From contig JAIDNR010000457.1 in NCBI GenBank assembly GCA_029063695.1, positions 1 through 5,668 of the forward strand: a stretch of DNA of 5,668 nucleotides. The letters run 5' to 3'. The notes under the pieces were generated by a model, which ran no database searches, was not told where the DNA came from, and worked only from the letters and a program-made list of their open reading frames with translations. How positions within the stretch are numbered: the stretch's first letter is position 1; each line of letters opens with the position of its first letter. Made by a program: the position numbers and the translations under genes. Shown piece by piece: positions 1-5,420 of the stretch. Origin of the DNA: Ruminococcus sp. (GTDB lineage Bacteria > Bacillota > Clostridia > Oscillospirales > Ruminococcaceae).

Positions 1-20
1 ATTAAAGTCTTTACTGTAAC

Positions 21-49
21 ATTATAATATAATTTTCAAGATTTGTCAA
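21..49 (-). promoter_or_regulatory. Leftward sigma-A promoter, consensus match
   Basis: On the minus strand a TTGACA -35 box (49 to 44) is followed after 17 bases by a TATAAT -10 box (26 to 21). Both hexamers match the sigma-70/sigma-A consensus exactly. Transcription would start near 14 and leave the window on the left, so the gene it drives is not visible. It is probably a host gene flanking the integration site (inference). Confidence 0.6.
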
Positions 50-106
50 TAGTTTTTTTATAATTTCAAGTTAAATATATAAAATATATTTTTTCTATTG
101 ACAAAT
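41..106. repeat. 12-bp inverted repeat around two divergent -35 boxes
   Basis: Positions 41-52 (ATTTGTCAATAG) and 95-106 (CTATTGACAAAT) are perfect reverse complements. Each arm contains the TTGACA -35 box of one of the two divergent promoters, so part of the symmetry follows from the consensus hexamers. The match runs three bases on each side beyond them. Confidence 0.55.
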
Positions 107-126
107 GTATTTTTTTGATGTATAAT
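98..126 (+). promoter_or_regulatory. Sigma-A promoter of the tRNA-Pro gene
   Basis: TTGACA (98-103), a 17-base spacer and TATAAT (121-126) give a perfect consensus promoter. Initiation would fall about 6 bases before the mature tRNA 5' end at 139, leaving a very short 5' leader. It lies outside the mobile element, on the host side, so integration leaves tRNA expression intact. Confidence 0.8.
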
Positions 127-138
127 AATTTATGTTAT

Positions 139-215
139 CGAGGTGTGGCTCAGTTTGGTAGAGTACTACGTTCGGGACGTAGGGGCCGCAGGTTCGAATC
201 CTGTCACCTCGACCA
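139..215 (+). tRNA. tRNA-Pro (anticodon CGG)
   Basis: A complete cloverleaf can be drawn. The acceptor stem is CGAGGTG (139-145) with CACCTCG (205-211). The D stem is GCTC/GAGT. The anticodon stem is CTACG (166-170) with CGTAG (178-182), around the loop TTCGGGA with anticodon CGG at 173-175. The T arm has loop TTCGAAT (193-199). The discriminator is A212 and CCA is encoded at 213-215. The C1:G72 pair and G after the anticodon are typical of bacterial tRNA-Pro, and the anticodon arm closely resembles that of E. coli tRNA-Pro(CGG). It reads CCG codons. The gene is intact and lies beside an integrase gene, so it is the probable integration target; its 3' half would then form one end of the attachment site. 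Confidence 0.96.
191..215. other. Candidate attachment site (attL) in the tRNA 3' end
   Basis: Tyrosine integrases of tRNA-targeting elements usually recombine within the T arm to CCA end of the gene, and the element carries a copy that rebuilds the tRNA. The integrase gene lies directly downstream with its 3' end toward this site, as in many such islands. The exact core cannot be fixed because the matching right-end copy is not in the window. The position is inferred from context. Confidence 0.5.
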
Positions 216-224
216 TAACGGATT

Positions 225-264
225 GGCTTGAATGCGTGAAAATGACGTATTCAAGCCTTTTTCT
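225..264 (+). terminator. Intrinsic terminator of tRNA-Pro
   Basis: GGCTTGAATGCGT (225-237) pairs with ACGTATTCAAGCC (245-257) over 13 bp with one G-U wobble and a 7-base loop. A T-rich tract starts at 258. It lies 10 bases after the tRNA CCA end and would end the tRNA transcript. If the crossover lies inside the tRNA, this terminator is supplied by the element and not by the host. Confidence 0.88.
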
Positions 265-302
265 TTGTTTCATTGTTTCTACTAAAAGAAGAATTTTTCA
301 GA

Positions 303-347
303 AAAATGCCAACTTTTTCGTAAAAGTGCCAACTGAAAATGCCAACT
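303..347. repeat. Three direct repeats of AAAA(G)TGCCAACT; candidate integrase arm sites
   Basis: TGCCAACT occurs at 307-314, 327-334 and 340-347, each preceded by AAAA (the middle copy has an extra G). No other copy was seen in the window on either strand. The cluster lies between the presumed attachment core in the tRNA and the 3' end of the integrase gene. That is where lambda- and Tn916-type integrases have arm-type sites bound by their N-terminal domain. The repeat is seen directly; the role is inferred. Confidence 0.6.
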
Positions 348-385
348 GTATTTTCCATTACATAGAGAAATCGGAATTGCAATAA

Positions 386-424
386 GACAAAAAATAAGAA
401 GCCTGTTTTGCACAGACTCCTTAT
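386..424 (-). terminator. Intrinsic terminator downstream of the integrase
   Basis: Read on the minus strand, a 12-bp stem (424-413 with 405-394) closes a 7-base loop and is followed by a U tract from 394 to 389. Two stem pairs are G-U in the minus-strand RNA and would be A-C mismatches in the plus-strand RNA, so it works leftward. It lies 15 bases after the integrase stop codon and closes the minus-strand gene set before it reaches the tRNA. Confidence 0.82.
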
Positions 425-439
425 CTTGTCAGTAGAAAA

Positions 440-1477
440 TTACTGATGTTTGCCAATAATGCCGTTGAAGTATTCATCGATAACGTTGTCAGCCTTGGTA
501 CGTTCGCTATCAAAGGTTTCTTGGTATACATTCTTATAGACATCAGGCGTACTCCAGCCACCCATTTCCATTGCATATTTTTCGGGAACATTCAGCATAG
601 CGGCTGTACTTGCGAAAATGTGTCGGCAGTCATGAAAGCGGATGTCTTCAATATTATGACTACGCAGCAGCTTCTTGAAACGCTTGCGGATGGTATTGGG
701 CGTTACATTGATGATTCGGTCAGTTTCCTTGTTGTGCGGAACAGACTGGATCAGCTGATAAATATACGCAGGCAGATTCACATAGCGGGTGCTTTTGATG
801 GTTTTACAGTGATTCGTTTCAATCCAGCCATCATCTGTTTTGACGATTTCACGGCGAACATACAAATGCATTTTCACTGGATCTACATCACGGAATTGCA
901 GCCCCGCAACTTCCCCGATACGAAGCGACGACCACATCGCAAGCAGAACTGGCAATTCGCTGTCCGTGCCTTTTACGATGGCATAAATAATATCGGCTGT
1001 GGGAAGTTTGCGTTCTTTGATTTCCTTCTTGGGCAGACGAATACTGCCGAGCTTAATATCTATGTCGTTTGCCTTTAGAACCGCTTTCAGAAATCCATAA
1101 GCATTCTTGATGGACTTATGGCTGAGCCTCTGTGCGTCTGTATTGATAGCAGTCTGAATATCTCTTGAAGTAAGCTCCTCCATCTTGATATCCATGATAT
1201 ATTGCAGCTTGTTGCGGACGATCTCATTGTAGTTGCATAGTGTTGTCGGTTCAAGAACCCTGCTCCTGCTTTCGATAAATTGCAGCATAGCTTCTCTGAC
1301 CGTATACGGCACATGTTCCTCTTCGATATTCTTAAGCCACTTTGTCGCTTTTATAATGACTTCTTCGGGAGTGCCGCCCGTAATCTTCGCCTTTCTGCGG
1401 TGATTGCCGCAGCCCTGTGAAACCCAGGTTATGTAGTTTCCACTGGTTGTCTGTGTGATTTTAAAATTCTTTTTCAT
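440..1477 (-). CDS. int: Tyrosine recombinase / integrase
   Basis: A 345-residue phage-type integrase, a normal length for the family. It cuts and rejoins DNA at attachment sites through a covalent 3'-phosphotyrosine intermediate. Residues 1-50 form a small basic beta-rich region, the likely arm-binding domain. Residues 56-140 form the helical core-binding (SAM-like) domain. The catalytic domain starts near 157. Visible catalytic residues are R186 in LRIGE, a lysine at 225 or 228, H282 and R285 in HDCRH, W308 in GGWS and Y318 in NVYQE. Trp at the third histidine position is a known variant. ATG at 1477 follows AAAGGAGG (1494-1487) at 9 bases. It is the last gene of the minus-strand set, beside tRNA-Pro, the likely target. 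Part of the gene is richer in G+C than its neighbours (36 of 60 bases at 901-960), perhaps a sign of mosaic origin. int is used as a generic symbol. Confidence 0.95.
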   Translation of the reverse strand: MKKNFKITQTTSGNYITWVSQGCGNHRRKAKITGGTPEEVIIKATKWLKNIEEEHVPYTVREAMLQFIESRSRVLEPTTLCNYNEIVRNKLQYIMDIKMEELTSRDIQTAINTDAQRLSHKSIKNAYGFLKAVLKANDIDIKLGSIRLPKKEIKERKLPTADIIYAIVKGTDSELPVLLAMWSSLRIGEVAGLQFRDVDPVKMHLYVRREIVKTDDGWIETNHCKTIKSTRYVNLPAYIYQLIQSVPHNKETDRIINVTPNTIRKRFKKLLRSHNIEDIRFHDCRHIFASTAAMLNVPEKYAMEMGGWSTPDVYKNVYQETFDSERTKADNVIDEYFNGIIGKHQ

Positions 1478-1503
1478 ATCTGATTGCCTCCTTTATTATA
1501 TAG

Positions 1504-1529
1504 CAGGCTATACCTTATGGCATAGCCTG
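1504..1529 (-). promoter_or_regulatory. Stem-loop in the leader of the integrase gene
   Basis: CAGGCTAT (1504-1511) and ATAGCCTG (1522-1529) are perfect inverted repeats. In the minus-strand RNA the stem extends through a G-U and two G-C pairs to 11 bp with an ATAA tetraloop. The plus-strand RNA would have an A-C mismatch at the wobble. No U tract follows, so it is not a standard terminator. It ends 9 bases before the integrase Shine-Dalgarno and lies between the XRE-like gene and int. Uncoupling integrase level from the upstream genes, or mRNA processing, are possible roles (inference). Confidence 0.5.
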
Positions 1530-1543
1530 TCCTTACTCGCTTT

Positions 1544-1786
1544 TTATGCAACTGACATAAACTCTGAGAACGTCATGTCAATTACATATAAGAATGTATC
1601 GACTGTTTTGAGTGTAACAGGACTTGGATCCGTATCATAATTGTGCAGTGTGCGTTCGCTGCATCCGAGGTATTCCGCAAGGTCTTTATCACTGACATCA
1701 TTGATGTTCTGCCAATAGCGTACTTTGCACCATATCTCTTTCTGTAACGGGATGCGTTTTGATTTTTTCTTTGTATTAATCGCCAT
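1544..1786 (-). CDS. Small XRE-like helix-turn-helix protein; possible excisionase or regulator
   Basis: An 80-residue protein with a basic N-terminus (residues 1-16) and one helix-turn-helix. SDKDLAEYLGC (32-42) fits the first helix and SERTLHNYDT (43-52) the recognition helix. The tail at 59-78 (TLKTVDTF...SEFM) matches the last helices of XRE/Cro-type repressors. It should bind DNA as a dimer. ATG at 1786 follows AAGGAGG (1800-1794) at 7 bases. It lies 34 bases after the helicase gene and 66 bases before int, on the same strand. A small DNA-binding protein just upstream of an integrase is often the excisionase or directionality factor, but the fold here looks more like a Cro-type regulator than a classic winged-helix Xis. 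It could control its own operon, recombination direction, or both. Fold assignment is fairly sure; function is inferred. Confidence 0.75.
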   Translation of the reverse strand: MAINTKKKSKRIPLQKEIWCKVRYWQNINDVSDKDLAEYLGCSERTLHNYDTDPSPVTLKTVDTFLYVIDMTFSEFMSVA

Positions 1787-1820
1787 AATAGTTCCTCCTT
1801 ATGTATATAATATATAATTA

Positions 1821-3557
1821 TTAATTTGAAGTCTCACAGGATGTGGGAGAGTCTTTCATGATATCGTATACTGTACTTTTGTAAACTTTTTCATGGATTC
1901 CTGCAAACCGCAGTATCTCATTAACAGTATCAAGCTGAATGTTGGATTTAAACTCCTTTGGATAGGCTTTCGTTTCATTGCAAGCTGCCTTCAGAGATTC
2001 TTTCAGTGTCTTTACAGCCTCATCATTTCTTTCGCTAATTTTATACGTCTCCCATGCTTCATTTATACGTTTGATGCACTCAGTTTTGACGTTATAGCTG
2101 ATAGAAAGACTTTCGATATTCAGGATGTCCTTGTCATAAATCGAAAGAATTCTGCGGATAAAAGTGTGTGGATAAATATTCTCTTCCTCAATAATATTGG
2201 TGATATAATCAAGCTGATGCTTGATAGTCTTGATACCTGTATCGTTTACTACAGGACGTTTCAAAACTGCATCATAATAAATATAAGGGTTCGGCTGCGG
2301 AAGATACTGCATAGCAAAATCTGGATTTTCAGCAGCTTTCATAAAATCAGAAAGCTGCATATAAAGTTTACCCTTGATGCTTCCAAGCTGACTAAGAGAG
2401 TAGTCGGGGATAAGAACAGTGATTTCACGGGGATTCCTGCGATTTACTCTCGCTCTCCCGATAACCTGCTGCAAAACGGTAATATCGTAAGTTTCGGCAG
2501 CTATCATAGATAATTTCTCATCATGAAGCGAAAGACCGTTTTCCGCAACTTTCGTTGTAATCAGGGAGTCGGAGCTGAATTTTTCGTTTATGGCGATTTC
2601 ATGCAGTTCCGAGCGTTTATCATCATCAGAATAAATATGCTGACTTCCGTTAAGTTGTTCCTGCAATTCAGCTCCGCTGTCTATATCGTTGATAAATATA
2701 AGTGATTTCTTTCCATTTTCGCAGTTATCGTTAATGTACTTAATTAGAATATCTCTATTAGCAGGATGGTATGTCCTAAAAGTTAAGTAATCCCAGTTTG
2801 TTTTCATGAGATAAATATGCCTGATTCTTGTTTCGCTTTTCGCTGGATTCTTTAAAATCACTTCCCTGAGATTATCTTTTGTAAGGGGATAAAGTTCTGC
2901 ATCAGGCAGCGATTCAATATTCCAGATAGCAGGCAGAACGTCATCTGGCGTAGCTGTTATATAGATACGCTTTGTATTATAAAGATTGCCGTGCAGAAAA
3001 TTGAGCATCTGCTGTGGGTAAACTGTAAAGGTGGAGTCTTCGGCAAAGCAATGACATTCATCGCAAATAAGAATCATCTTTTTCCCATGATAGCGGTGTT
3101 TATGTCTGACAAAGTCCTGATAGGTCATGATTTCGATATTATTATTAAATTTAATTTTATCTATCAGTTCATCGGGAATGTTTTTCCAGTCAAAGCTTTT
3201 GCATAAATCTTTTGTAAGCTGTACCTTGCAAGGTCTGCGATTTGTCAATATAATAACTTTTTCACCTTTTGACATATTCAAGGCAATCTGTTCTATGGCT
3301 TTGGTTTTACCAGAACCAGTCGGTGCAAAAATGCAGATGGATTCACCATCTTTAAGCTTGTACACATCTTTTCCATTGATAATAGATGCAAGATATTCCT
3401 TGGAATCACCAATAGTATATCCTATGGTAAAGCACATCGATGCAAGCATGGGATTCTTAATATTTTCGGTAAGTTCTCTTGATGATGCAATTGCATCATC
3501 AAGAGTCATGTCAGCGGGGCAAAGTTGAACCTTTATTTTTTGAGGCTTATTCTCCAT
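1821..3557 (-). CDS. SF2 DECH-box helicase
   Basis: A 578-residue superfamily 2 helicase. Motifs in order: Walker A APTGSGKT at 78-85, TNRRP near 105-109 (Ia), MTYQ at 144-147 (Ic), Walker B DECH at 166-169, TAT at 201-203 (III), SLIFIN at 285-290 (IV), TTKVAENGLSL at 334-344 (V) and QVIGRAR at 364-370 (VI). Both RecA-like domains are complete, so an active ATP-dependent nucleic acid motor is expected. The roughly 200 residues after motif VI are charged, mostly helical-looking and not recognised. The start is ATG at 3557: GGAGG (3571-3567) lies 9 bases upstream, and the gene then overlaps the preceding one by 11 bases, suggesting translational coupling. A longer frame opens at 3605 but lacks a suitable ribosome site. 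Located between a D5-type helicase and the integrase, it probably serves replication of the element. Mobilisation or defence cannot be excluded. No nuclease or methylase partner is visible. Confidence 0.9.
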   Translation of the reverse strand: MENKPQKIKVQLCPADMTLDDAIASSRELTENIKNPMLASMCFTIGYTIGDSKEYLASIINGKDVYKLKDGESICIFAPTGSGKTKAIEQIALNMSKGEKVIILTNRRPCKVQLTKDLCKSFDWKNIPDELIDKIKFNNNIEIMTYQDFVRHKHRYHGKKMILICDECHCFAEDSTFTVYPQQMLNFLHGNLYNTKRIYITATPDDVLPAIWNIESLPDAELYPLTKDNLREVILKNPAKSETRIRHIYLMKTNWDYLTFRTYHPANRDILIKYINDNCENGKKSLIFINDIDSGAELQEQLNGSQHIYSDDDKRSELHEIAINEKFSSDSLITTKVAENGLSLHDEKLSMIAAETYDITVLQQVIGRARVNRRNPREITVLIPDYSLSQLGSIKGKLYMQLSDFMKAAENPDFAMQYLPQPNPYIYYDAVLKRPVVNDTGIKTIKHQLDYITNIIEEENIYPHTFIRRILSIYDKDILNIESLSISYNVKTECIKRINEAWETYKISERNDEAVKTLKESLKAACNETKAYPKEFKSNIQLDTVNEILRFAGIHEKVYKSTVYDIMKDSPTSCETSN

Positions 3558-3849
3558 TTTGCAATGCCTCCATTTTTTTCCTAATTGTTTTGATTTCTTC
3601 CTCACAGATCATCGAATCTTTTAACATTTGAAAACGTTCCTCAAGATTCTCTAACCATTTTTTCACGCTAAGTCTGGAATATCCTATAATGTCATACTCG
3701 AACGTTATTCCAGACTTTATAAGCTTAAACCTTGTTACATGAGTATATTTTCTCACAAGTTTACCAGAAAAACCTCTCTCTTCCGTGCCTTTAATGAAAT
3801 CACGTTCTTTTCTTGTGAGGTCGCCCTTTGCGTTTTTTACATCGATCAT
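3547..3849 (-). CDS. Hypothetical 100-residue protein with C-terminal coiled coil
   Basis: Not recognised. It is short and charged. Residues 1-20 include IDVKN then GDLTRKERDF. Residues 36-56 (HVTRFKL...FEYDIIG) look like beta strands. Residues 61-97 look like a long amphipathic helix or coiled coil rich in E and K. No signal peptide or membrane segment. ATG at 3849 was chosen because GGAG (3862-3859) is 9 bases upstream; the in-frame ATG at 3855 is only 3 bases from it. An in-frame stop just upstream rules out a longer protein. Its end overlaps the helicase start by 11 bases (ATGGAGAATAA holds both the stop and the start), so the two are probably coexpressed in fixed ratio and may interact. 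D-x-K followed by G-x-L-T-x-x-x-x-x-F vaguely recalls the second half of a PD-(D/E)xK nuclease core, but the first acidic strand is absent, so no function is assigned. Confidence 0.75.
   Translation of the reverse strand: MIDVKNAKGDLTRKERDFIKGTEERGFSGKLVRKYTHVTRFKLIKSGITFEYDIIGYSRLSVKKWLENLEERFQMLKDSMICEEEIKTIRKKMEALQNGE
3567..3571 (-). promoter_or_regulatory. Ribosome binding site that sets the SF2 helicase start
   Basis: GGAGG on the minus strand lies inside the end of the preceding gene, 9 bases before ATG at 3557. It supports the shorter 578-residue helicase instead of the 594-residue reading from 3605. Confidence 0.75.
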
Positions 3850-3858
3850 AATCATATT

Positions 3859-3865
3859 CTCCTTT
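3859..3865 (-). promoter_or_regulatory. Ribosome binding site that sets the start of the 100-residue protein
   Basis: AAAGGAG on the minus strand is followed by two in-frame ATG codons, 3 bases away (3855) and 9 bases away (3849). Normal spacing favours the second. Confidence 0.65.
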
Positions 3866-3880
3866 GTTAATTATTTTATG

Positions 3881-3904
3881 ATAACAACTTTTTGAAGCTG
3901 TTAT
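3881..3904 (-). promoter_or_regulatory. Intercistronic stem-loop between the D5-type helicase and the small gene
   Basis: ATAACAACTT (3881-3890) and AAGCTGTTAT (3895-3904) flank TTTG on the plus strand. In the minus-strand RNA this is a 10-bp stem with a CAAA tetraloop; its one non-Watson-Crick pair is G-U there and would be A-C in the opposite RNA. It lies 9 bases after the upstream stop. No U tract follows, so it is more likely an RNA processing or stability element than a full terminator (inference). Confidence 0.5.
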
Positions 3905-3913
3905 TTCAGTTTA

Positions 3914-5290
3914 TTAATTATGTGTTTTTATTTTTACACCGCAAAAACCACGGATATTTAGATCATTACAACGACTTCTGTATTTCTTTAGCCTATCTTT
4001 GTTGAGCAAATGAAATGCCTGAGAAAAGCCTGTGCTGTCTTTGAAGGTTCCTGTATACACAGAGTTAAATAAATGATATAAATCCTGTGTACTGGTAAAT
4101 GATTCCGCATCCGAAAAATCACAAAAGCTGCTGCTGAAATTGCGTATTGCATCATATTCGGGATTAATGGGTGCCATGTATATGGATGACTGGACTTCGT
4201 ATGCTCCGCAGCCCGTGAATGTATAATTTCTTGATCTGAGTTTTAGATAATGGCGAAATGCCTCTGTAACAATAGCATCTTTTTCCTTAAGAAGCTTAGA
4301 CATAATATATGGATCCTGCTGCTCTTTTGGAATACAAACAGGGTACGGTATTGTCAGAAGTCTTCTTGTAAAAGCTGGATCAACCGCCGAGTATGCTACA
4401 CCGATATTATTATTGCTTGCAATGACGATTTTGCAGGTGCTTTTGAATGTTACAAAATCTTTGAACTTTACATTTGCAGTCATATCATCATGACCTGAAA
4501 AAGATTTCAGGTAGCCAATATCTCTGGACTTTAAATTGATCTCTCCTTCATCAGCAGAAATTTCCATTCTCAGGTTACGCAAGCGATTTTTACCAAATTC
4601 AGATAAGAAAGTACGCATCGGCATATTGTCCACACTGCCCTCTGATAGAAGTGCTTTTATCATTGCAAGTTCTGTGGATTTACCATTGTTGCCCGTTGAA
4701 CCGTAAAGAAATGGAATGACCTTGGCACGTGCATCTGATGAGAGAACATACCCCCAGAATTCCCAATGCCGAGTGATAAGCTCGGTATCATCTCCGCAGA
4801 TCGTATTGAGAAAGGTATCTGTTATCGGGTGATAAAGTACATCATCCTGTAGGTAATTTGCTTCAATGCAAATCGTTGCGAAATAGTTTGGCGGATATTG
4901 TATAATATGACCGTCAAAATTGGAAACACTGCAATTTCTGAATACTGTGTAATCTTCACTGTTTGCTTGTCCTGTAAACACAGGGCAGCGGAGCAGTGCA
5001 GCCTGGATAACAGATTGGCAATCTGGCATCGACAGTAATACTTCTTTCTTTAAAGCTTCATGAAAAATCCACTGGTTAAAAGCGAATTCATTTAATAGTC
5101 TGTAAATTGCTCCGTCAAAACTGTAAGCCTGATTGTTGTAAGCAACGAGCAGACCATTTGCAATAATCAGATCAGCCATTTTATGGATGAAAGTTTTCAA
5201 CTCCTTTCCTTTCAAACAGACAGCATTTGTTTTAGTTGTTGCAGAATTAGGTTTCATTAAGGGTGAACTCTGAAAAAATAATTTTGACAT
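3914..5290 (-). CDS. D5/P4-type SF3 replicative helicase, without a primase domain
   Basis: A 458-residue helicase of the phage/plasmid P4-D5 family, which form hexameric rings and unwind origins. Residues 40-190 fit a D5_N domain: FRNCSVSNFDG...YPPNYFA at about 117-137 and WEFWGYVLSSD at 176-186. The SF3 motifs follow. Walker A is GSTGNNGKST at 197-206, motif B includes ISADE with D247-E248, motif C is KIVIASNNN at 287-295, and the TRRL arginine finger region is at 308-311. Residues 381-452 fit the C-terminal winged-helix region (NIRGFCGVKIK near the end). P4-like relatives usually carry an AEP or TOPRIM primase at the N-terminus and are much longer; that part is absent, so priming must come from the host or an unseen gene. 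ATG at 5290 lies 8 bases after AAAGGAGG. It is the first gene of the minus-strand set and probably the element's replication initiator. Confidence 0.88.
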   Translation of the reverse strand: MSKLFFQSSPLMKPNSATTKTNAVCLKGKELKTFIHKMADLIIANGLLVAYNNQAYSFDGAIYRLLNEFAFNQWIFHEALKKEVLLSMPDCQSVIQAALLRCPVFTGQANSEDYTVFRNCSVSNFDGHIIQYPPNYFATICIEANYLQDDVLYHPITDTFLNTICGDDTELITRHWEFWGYVLSSDARAKVIPFLYGSTGNNGKSTELAMIKALLSEGSVDNMPMRTFLSEFGKNRLRNLRMEISADEGEINLKSRDIGYLKSFSGHDDMTANVKFKDFVTFKSTCKIVIASNNNIGVAYSAVDPAFTRRLLTIPYPVCIPKEQQDPYIMSKLLKEKDAIVTEAFRHYLKLRSRNYTFTGCGAYEVQSSIYMAPINPEYDAIRNFSSSFCDFSDAESFTSTQDLYHLFNSVYTGTFKDSTGFSQAFHLLNKDRLKKYRSRCNDLNIRGFCGVKIKTHN

Positions 5291-5298
5291 AATCAAAT

Positions 5299-5306
5299 CC
5301 TCCTTT
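5299..5306 (-). promoter_or_regulatory. Ribosome binding site that sets the D5-type helicase start
   Basis: AAAGGAGG on the minus strand is 8 bases from ATG at 5290 but only 2 bases from the in-frame TTG at 5296, so the ATG is the start. Confidence 0.8.
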
Positions 5307-5324
5307 ATTTAATTTTCAAGATAC

Positions 5325-5353
5325 TTTACATTTCTACGCTTTTGTGATATAAT
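5325..5353 (+). promoter_or_regulatory. Rightward sigma-A promoter with extended -10
   Basis: TTTACA (5325-5330), a 17-base spacer and TATAAT (5348-5353) preceded by TGA, an extended -10. Initiation would be near 5360, giving an untranslated leader of about 175 bases before the rightward gene at 5535. The spacer contains ATTTCTACG, the left arm of the outer inverted repeat, so a protein bound there would block the promoter. Confidence 0.7.
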
Positions 5354-5391
5354 GTAGTGGATAACATTTCTGCATCAAATTGATGTCGTGT

Positions 5392-5412
5392 TGTTATATC
5401 AAAAGTATAACA
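5392..5412. repeat. 7-bp inverted repeat overlapping the leftward promoter
   Basis: TGTTATA (5392-5398) and TATAACA (5406-5412) flank TCAAAAG. The left arm is also the partner of ATAACA at 5361-5366, so in the rightward RNA two hairpins would compete for it. The same sequence covers the -10 region of the leftward promoter. Confidence 0.5.
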
Positions 5413-5420
5413 CCTTTGAA
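5393..5420 (-). promoter_or_regulatory. Probable leftward promoter of the replication-integration gene set
   Basis: On the minus strand TTCAAA (5420 to 5415), a 16-base spacer and TATAAC (5398 to 5393) preceded by TGA, an extended -10. Initiation would be near 5386, about 95 bases before the D5-type helicase ATG. A second -10 option, TGTTATACT (5412 to 5404), overlaps it. The -35 is poor, so the site is less certain than the rightward promoter. The motif CTTTTG(TG)ATATAA is shared by the two promoters. Confidence 0.45.

Noticed and set aside
30..42. 13-base match TAATTTTCAAGAT with 5310-5322 as a possible element end repeat
   Set aside because: AT-rich 13-mers are expected to repeat by chance in a window this size, and the first copy is on the host side of the tRNA.
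143..385. Open plus-strand frame of 80 codons
   Set aside because: It runs through the tRNA gene, its terminator and the repeat region, and has no ribosome site.
446..1078. Open plus-strand frame of 210 codons
   Set aside because: It is antisense to the integrase, whose catalytic motifs prove the minus-strand frame; no Shine-Dalgarno and no recognisable protein.
1087..1314. Second minus-strand frame inside int
   Set aside because: It overlaps the integrase in another frame and has low-complexity, arginine/serine-rich shadow composition.
1802..1830. TTCAAA-17-TATACA on the minus strand as an internal promoter for the XRE-like gene and int
   Set aside because: Its start would fall within the Shine-Dalgarno at 1800-1794, so the RNA would lack the ribosome site; the hexamers are also weak in very AT-rich DNA.
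1893..2705. Plus-strand frames opposite the SF2 helicase
   Set aside because: They are complements of conserved helicase motifs and lack ribosome sites. The same holds for the frames at 2991-3528 and at 4250-4498.
3558..3605. Longer N-terminus for the SF2 helicase starting at 3605
   Set aside because: No ribosome site fits it and it lies wholly inside the preceding gene; the ATG at 3557 has GGAGG at 9 bases.
5291..5296. TTG start for the D5-type helicase at 5296
   Set aside because: It is only 2 bases from the Shine-Dalgarno; ATG at 5290 has normal spacing.
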